Position numbers and translations under genes: made by a program. 64,000 nucleotides of DNA from Chelativorans salis (GTDB taxonomy: Bacteria; Pseudomonadota; Alphaproteobacteria; Rhizobiales; Rhizobiaceae). Under the pieces are notes generated by a model. The model worked only from the letters and a program-made list of their open reading frames with translations, ran no database searches and was not told the DNA's origin. The stretch is from positions 62,001 through 126,000 of the forward strand of contig NZ_JAOCZP010000007.1 in assembly GCF_025336525.1 (NCBI RefSeq). The letters are read 5' to 3'. Positions 60,063-64,000 of the stretch are shown here, one piece after another; the stretch's first letter is position 1; every line of letters starts with the position of its first letter.

Positions 60063-60590
60063 ATGATGAAGCGTATTCTTCCAGCTACCATCCTGGCGGC
60101 TTCTGTCCTTACGACGCCTGTCCTCGCGCAGGGAGTGTCGGGAGACCTGACGGGCGGCGTCAGCGTCGGTGCAGAACATGGCGAGGTTGGCGTAGGCGTA
60201 GGCGCGGGTGCTGAGGTGTCGGGAAATGCGTCAGGCGGCATGGACAGTAGCGGCGTTGCGGCGACGGCTGGCGCCGCGGGCAATGCGGACGCGGATTTCG
60301 AGCACGCAGTGGCGTCAATTCGTTCTTCACACGACGCAGTTGCCGAAATAGCCGCTGTAACCGACGCACCCGTCAACGTTGTCAGCATCAATGCCATTGC
60401 CGAAGGTAAGAACAAGGTCGCTTTAGAGAATGTCATCAACGATCATGCTCAGGCTGCAGCCGAGCTCCGCAAGTCGATTGAGGCGAACGCAGCGCTTTTG
60501 GCCGCCCTTCAGAGCAAAGGCGTGGGTGTAGCTTCCGTCGTTGCTGCGAGCGCAAATGCGGACGGAAGTGTAACTGTCTATACCGAATAG
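60063..60590 (+). CDS. Small exported Ala/Gly/Val-rich protein
   Basis: A 175-residue protein with a signal peptide (about 1-23, ending VLAQ). A low-complexity Gly/Val/Ala region (about 24-80) is followed by two helices (HAVASIRSSHDAVAEIAAV and NDHAQAAAELRKSIEANA) and a final SANADGSVTVYTE. No Cys is present. Similar small secreted proteins are common in rhizobia but have no assigned function. Confidence 0.65.
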   Translation: MMKRILPATILAASVLTTPVLAQGVSGDLTGGVSVGAEHGEVGVGVGAGAEVSGNASGGMDSSGVAATAGAAGNADADFEHAVASIRSSHDAVAEIAAVTDAPVNVVSINAIAEGKNKVALENVINDHAQAAAELRKSIEANAALLAALQSKGVGVASVVAASANADGSVTVYTE

Positions 60591-60900
60591 AGGTAATTGC
60601 CACAGAGCGCCGCTGAGCTTGCCCAGCGGCGCTCATCCGCACACCCCAGCCGCCGACGCGTCTGGCATTTGGTTCGACAAGCTCACCATGAGGTGTGTTG
60701 GGAATCAGGGTGCGTTGTCCATGCCTCTCTGTTCGGTATATGTGACGCTACCACACGATCGCCTACACCCCCGAGCTTGACCGGCAAGGCAAATGTCTTT
60801 ATGGGGACGACGACTTTCCACGAGGCCGCCTGAAACTTTCCGCGCGCCGTCCTATCTGGGTGCGGCATGGGGTTATGGCCCGAAAGATAAAGGTAGAAAA
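60591..60900. other. rpmB upstream region with a dispersed repeat copy
   Basis: This 310-base spacer contains a GGTTCGACA-type repeat copy at 60671-60693 and a possible sigma-70 promoter (TTGACC at 60777-60782, 17-base spacer, TATGGG) about 95 bases before rpmB. No gene is supported. Confidence 0.5.
60671..60693 (+). repeat. Partial copy of the GGTTCGACA-type repeat
   Basis: GGTTCGACAAGCTCACCATG matches the arms at 36563-36726 closely. Only one arm is evident here, so it is a partial or decayed copy. Confidence 0.6.
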
Positions 60901-61197
60901 ATGTCCCGCGCTTGTGAACTGACCGGTAAGGCCGTGATGAGCGGCAACAATGTGAGCCATGCCAATAACCGGACCCGCCGCCGCTTCCTGCCGAACCTGT
61001 GCGATGTCACGCTGATGTCGGAGACCCTCGGCCAGAACTATCGGCTGCGCGTCTCGGCCAATGCGCTGCGCACGGTCGAGCATCGAGGCGGGCTCGACGC
61101 CTTCCTCATGAAGGCGAAGTCGAACGAGCTTTCTCAGCGCGCGCGCCTCTTGAAGAAGCAGGTCGCCAAGAAGCTGTCCGAGCAGGCGGAAGCCTGA
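60901..61197 (+). CDS. rpmB: Ribosomal protein bL28
   Basis: A 98-residue ribosomal protein in the long alphaproteobacterial form. It has [53 protein letters not shown] and a Lys-rich tail. The ATG at 60901 is the family start, with an AAAGGTAG ribosome site. Confidence 0.95.
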   Translation: MSRACELTGKAVMSGNNVSHANNRTRRRFLPNLCDVTLMSETLGQNYRLRVSANALRTVEHRGGLDAFLMKAKSNELSQRARLLKKQVAKKLSEQAEA

Positions 61198-61209
61198 GCA
61201 TCCGATCCG

Positions 61210-61228
61210 GGGCGGGAGATTCCCGCCC
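61210..61228 (+). terminator. Hairpin after rpmB
   Basis: GGGCGGGA and TCCCGCCC form a perfect 8-base stem with a 3-base loop, directly before a possible riboswitch. No T-tract. It may end rpmB transcripts or be part of the yhhQ leader. Confidence 0.45.
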
Positions 61229-61229
61229 A

Positions 61230-61258
61230 CTGGTTCCATCACCCAGGTTAAAAAATGA
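61230..61258 (+). promoter_or_regulatory. Possible preQ1-I-like riboswitch in yhhQ leader
   Basis: A CTGG/CCAG stem with a loop opening in TTC and containing CACC, followed by a GTTAAAAAATGA tail, resembles the small preQ1-I aptamer (GGTTC loop and a six-A tail). The A-tract runs into the yhhQ start codon. A UCA in the loop could pair with UGA of the tail to form the second helix. The loop is 9 nt, shorter than in described examples, so this is a candidate. Confidence 0.4.
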
Positions 61259-61881
61259 CCCGCATCCTAGCAGTTTGGCCCTTTGTGGCCGCCATGGCGA
61301 TCGTCGTCGCCGCCTCAAACTTCCTCGTTCAGTTTCCCTTTTCCTATCTCGGCCTGGGCGAAATTCTCACCTGGGGCGCGTTCACCTATCCGATCGCCTT
61401 CCTCATCAACGACCTGACCAACCGCCGCTTCGGGCCTGAGGCCGCGCGCCGGGTGGTTATGGTGGGGTTCGTGCTGGCGATGGTGCTGTCGGTGCTTCTG
61501 GCAAGCCCGCGCATCGCGCTCGCCTCGGGCTCGGCCTTCCTCGTCGCACAGCTTCTGGACGTCGCGATCTTCGACCGGCTGCGCAAAACTGCCTGGTGGC
61601 AGGCACCGCTGATCTCGACCATCATCGGCTCAGCACTCGACACCGCGCTGTTCTTCTCGCTCGCCTTCGCCGCCGCCTTCTCCTTCCTCGACACCGGACT
61701 GGGCCTGGAAGACGGCTCACTTGCCTTCCCCGTCCCGCTCTTCGGGATGGGCATCGAGGTTCCGCTGTGGGTATCGCTGGCGCTGGGTGATCTCGTGGTG
61801 AAGCTCCTGGTTGGGTTGGCCATGCTCATCCCCTATGGGGCGCTGATCACCGTGCTCAGGCCGGCTGAGGCTGTGCGGTAG
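61255..61881 (+). CDS. yhhQ: Queuosine precursor transporter YhhQ
   Basis: A 208-residue membrane protein with about six segments. The family (PF02592, YhhQ/COG1738) motifs are NFLVQFPFSYLGLGEILTWG, GAFTYPIAFLINDLTNRRFG, SAFLVAQLLDVAIFDRLR and TIIGSALDTALFFSLAFA. It imports preQ0 or preQ1 for queuosine in tRNA. A candidate preQ1-I-like element overlaps its start. Confidence 0.9.
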   Translation: MTRILAVWPFVAAMAIVVAASNFLVQFPFSYLGLGEILTWGAFTYPIAFLINDLTNRRFGPEAARRVVMVGFVLAMVLSVLLASPRIALASGSAFLVAQLLDVAIFDRLRKTAWWQAPLISTIIGSALDTALFFSLAFAAAFSFLDTGLGLEDGSLAFPVPLFGMGIEVPLWVSLALGDLVVKLLVGLAMLIPYGALITVLRPAEAVR

Positions 61882-61896
61882 CGCTCTGCGTGGACG

Positions 61897-63528
61897 CTAC
61901 ACCCGCTCCAGATTGTCCTTGAAGACCACCGGCGGCGCCGGCTCGCGGCCGAGGACAAGGTCTGCCCCCTTCTCGCCCACCATGATGGCCGAGGCGTTGG
62001 TGTTGGAGGAGGGGATGCGCGGCATGACTGAGGCATCGCACACGCGCAGGCCTTCTATACCACGCACTTTCAGCTCAGGCGTCACCACGGCGGTTTCGCC
62101 GGTGCCCATTCGACAGGTGCCGACGGGATGGTGGTCGGTCTTGGCCGTGCGGCAGGCGTAGTCGAAGAGTGCCTCGTCGCTGTCGGCGCCGGGGCCAGGC
62201 AGCACCTCGCGGGCAACGAAGCGCTCCAGCGCCTTCTGCCGCATGATGTCCCGCGCAAGCCGCAATCCGCGGAAGGCCATCTCGCGGTCGTAGGGATCGC
62301 TCCAATAGTTTGGATCGATCAGCGGTGTGTCGGCGGGATCGGCGCTCTTCAGGCGCACCGTGCCGCGCGAGCGGGGGCGCAGGAAGGCGGAGTTGAGTGT
62401 GACGCCGGGGTTTTTCAGCTTCTCCACACCTGCCTCAATGCCGGAGCCCAGGCCCAGATGGAACTGGATATCGGGGTGGGCGGCGGTCGGGTCGGCGTAC
62501 CAGAAACCGCCGGTCTCGAAGAGGCTGGAGGCGGCGGGGCCCTTCTTGAGAAGGATGTATTGCAGACCCGCCCACATGGTCCGGTGCAGCCTGGCGTAGT
62601 TGTCGTAGGTATGGTCTCCGGTGCACTCGGCGATAACGAACAGGTCGAGATGGTCCTGCAGGTTGGCACCGACGCCCGGCAAGTCGTGCACGGACGCGAC
62701 GCCGACGGACTTCAGGTTGTCGGCCGGGCCGATGCCGGTTTGCATCAAGAGCTTCGGCGAGCCGATTGCCCCGGCCGAGACGATCACCTCGCGCTCGGCC
62801 CTCAGGACGATGGGTGCCGCGCCCGGCCTCTCGACCAGTTCGACGCCTGTCGCGCGGCCGTTTTCGATGACGACACGCGTCACCATCGCAGCGGTTTTCA
62901 CCGCCAGGTTCGGCCGGTTGCGGACGGGCTTCAGATAGGCGACGGCGGCGGAGGAGCGGCGGGCGTCGCGCTGGGTAAGCTGGTAGTAGCCGACGCCTTC
63001 CTGGCGTGCGCCGTTGAAATCCGGATTGAAGGGGATGCCGAGTTCCTGCGCGGCGCGGAAGTAGGCCTCGCAGATGGGAAGGGGCGCTATCGGGTTGGAG
63101 ACACCCAGAGGGCCATCCTCGCCGTGATAGTCGTTGGCGAAGCGTTCGTTGGCCTCGGCCCGCTTGAAATAGGGCAGCACCTCGCGATAGCTCCAGCCGG
63201 CGCAACCATCCTCGCTTGCCCAGGCATCGTAGTCGCGCGAGTTGCCGCGGGTGTAGATCTGCGCGTTGATGGAGGAGCCGCCGCCGATCACCTTGGCCTG
63301 CGTGTAGCGCAGCACGCGCGCCCCCAGATGCTTCTGCGGCACGGTGGACCAGCCCCAACTGGCGATGCCCTTGGTCATCTTTGCAAAGCCGGCCGGCATG
63401 TGGATCAGCGGATGCCAATCGCTCCCGCCCGCCTCAATCAGGAGCACGGAGTTCGCCGGATCCTCGCTCAGTCTGTTGGCGAGCACGCAACCCGCGGAGC
63501 CGGCGCCAACGATGATGAAATCCGTCAT
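61897..63528 (-). CDS. GMC family oxidoreductase
   Basis: A 543-residue FAD enzyme of the glucose-methanol-choline family. The dinucleotide motif is VGAGSAGCVLANRLSED, the GMC signature GGGSSINAQIYTRGN, and the catalytic His region HHPVGTCRMG with SNTNASAIMVGEKGADL at the end. It resembles choline or alcohol dehydrogenases; the substrate cannot be assigned. AGGAAGGA precedes the ATG. The next gene upstream, on the same strand, is an SDR dehydrogenase 16 bases away. Confidence 0.9.
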   Translation of the reverse strand: MTDFIIVGAGSAGCVLANRLSEDPANSVLLIEAGGSDWHPLIHMPAGFAKMTKGIASWGWSTVPQKHLGARVLRYTQAKVIGGGSSINAQIYTRGNSRDYDAWASEDGCAGWSYREVLPYFKRAEANERFANDYHGEDGPLGVSNPIAPLPICEAYFRAAQELGIPFNPDFNGARQEGVGYYQLTQRDARRSSAAVAYLKPVRNRPNLAVKTAAMVTRVVIENGRATGVELVERPGAAPIVLRAEREVIVSAGAIGSPKLLMQTGIGPADNLKSVGVASVHDLPGVGANLQDHLDLFVIAECTGDHTYDNYARLHRTMWAGLQYILLKKGPAASSLFETGGFWYADPTAAHPDIQFHLGLGSGIEAGVEKLKNPGVTLNSAFLRPRSRGTVRLKSADPADTPLIDPNYWSDPYDREMAFRGLRLARDIMRQKALERFVAREVLPGPGADSDEALFDYACRTAKTDHHPVGTCRMGTGETAVVTPELKVRGIEGLRVCDASVMPRIPSSNTNASAIMVGEKGADLVLGREPAPPVVFKDNLERV

Positions 63529-63544
63529 TCCTTCCTCGCTCGCT

Positions 63545-64000
63545 CTAAAGCCGCGGCACGCTGAGCGCCCCGTCCAGATTGACGACTGTGCCGGTTGCAA
63601 AGCCAAAACGGCCGGTCGCCAGCCCCGCCACCGCCCGGCCCACATCCTCCGGCTCTCCCCAGCGCCGCGCCGGCACGAGGCCCTCGGCGATCAGCCGGTC
63701 GTATTTCTCGGCAACGCCGGCGGTCATCTCGGTGCGGATGATCCCCGGGCGCACCTCGAACACAGCGATGTTCTCATCCGCGAGGCGCAGCGCCAGGTTC
63801 CTGGTCCACATGGCAAGCCCCGCCTTCGACATGCAGTAGTCGGCGCGCTCCGGCGAGGCCATTTCGGCACTGACGGAGGTGATGTTGACGATGCTTCGCG
63901 GGTGCCCGGCAGACCTCTTCAGCATCGCCTTGACGACGGCCTGGGTGAGAAAGACCGTGCCACGCAGATTGACCGCCATCACCCGATCGAAGTTTTCCGG
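63545..64000 (-). CDS. SDR family oxidoreductase, 5' end outside window
   Basis: The frame runs open to base 64000, so the N-terminal cofactor-binding part is missing. The visible part has FDRVMAVNLRGT, SIVNITSVSAE with the catalytic Ser, and the Tyr-x-x-x-Lys site in DYCMSKAGLAMW, followed by RPGIIRTEM and a C-terminal GTVVNLDGAL. It is a classical short-chain dehydrogenase/reductase, annotated in relatives as 3-ketoacyl-ACP reductase-like. It is cotranscribed with the GMC gene. Confidence 0.85.
   Translation of the reverse strand, partial: PENFDRVMAVNLRGTVFLTQAVVKAMLKRSAGHPRSIVNITSVSAEMASPERADYCMSKAGLAMWTRNLALRLADENIAVFEVRPGIIRTEMTAGVAEKYDRLIAEGLVPARRWGEPEDVGRAVAGLATGRFGFATGTVVNLDGALSVPRL

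Noticed and set aside
59870..60439. Minus-strand 189-residue frame ending in a natural-looking aromatic tail
   Set aside because: Most of it is antisense to the exported Ala/Gly/Val-rich protein; the tail lies in low-GC spacer and has no start of its own.

Overview
The window looks like a chromosomal segment of a halotolerant alphaproteobacterium of the Rhizobiales (Phyllobacteriaceae-type, near Mesorhizobium, Chelativorans or Nitratireductor). This rests on GC-rich coding DNA, HWE-family kinase signalling, a complete PhyR-NepR-EcfG general stress locus, rhizobial families such as DUF982, BA14K and TIGR02302, a pst-phoU-phoB operon, and a SAM-II riboswitch upstream of metA. The genus assignment is inference.

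Bases 1-12,900 are an accessory-like region of loosely packed small genes. Many encode exported or membrane proteins: a DUF6600-like protein cut by the window edge, SH3b proteins, a sunset-domain protein, a BA14K-like protein, a GlsB/YeaQ protein and a DUF982 protein. An HWE kinase/response-regulator pair sits among them, with two decayed genes (an XRE-type regulator and an HNH endonuclease).

Bases 12,900-27,500 hold housekeeping and regulatory genes: a four-PAS hybrid kinase, then a three-unit Pho box and pstS-pstC-pstA-pstB-phoU-phoB, gloB, a methyltransferase, metA under a SAM-II riboswitch with a terminator, and hisC with a prephenate/arogenate dehydrogenase. Bases 27,500-39,300 carry envelope and division genes (DUF2125, ChaC, PlsC-like, YdcF-like, ftsE-ftsX), hpt, a CpdR-like regulator, groES-groEL under CIRCE, and a TIGR02302 membrane protein.

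Bases 39,400-46,750 are a stress-protection block: a MarR regulator divergent from ectA-ectB-ectC-ectD-ask (ectoine and hydroxyectoine), then an opposing three-gene unit (ring-cleaving dioxygenase, esterase, GNAT) resembling quinone-detoxification genes. Bases 46,950-50,030 hold the general stress response: nepR-ecfG divergent from phyR with EcfG-type promoters on both sides, and a PRC-barrel exported protein with its own EcfG-type promoter.

Bases 50,050-57,970 carry a xylose-type ABC transporter (xylF-xylH-xylG) and a divergent ROK repressor. The repressor gene overlaps the start of a di-heme c-type oxidoreductase-like gene, followed by an FG-GAP/ASPIC-UnbV protein whose 5' end abuts a large palindromic repeat. 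This repressor/di-heme/FG-GAP arrangement is the least conventional gene set in the window. The remainder holds an EamA transporter, a DUF3108 protein, a small exported protein, rpmB, yhhQ with a possible preQ1-I-like leader, and a GMC oxidoreductase/SDR pair cut by the window end. I saw no tRNA, rRNA, CRISPR array, intact transposase or prophage.
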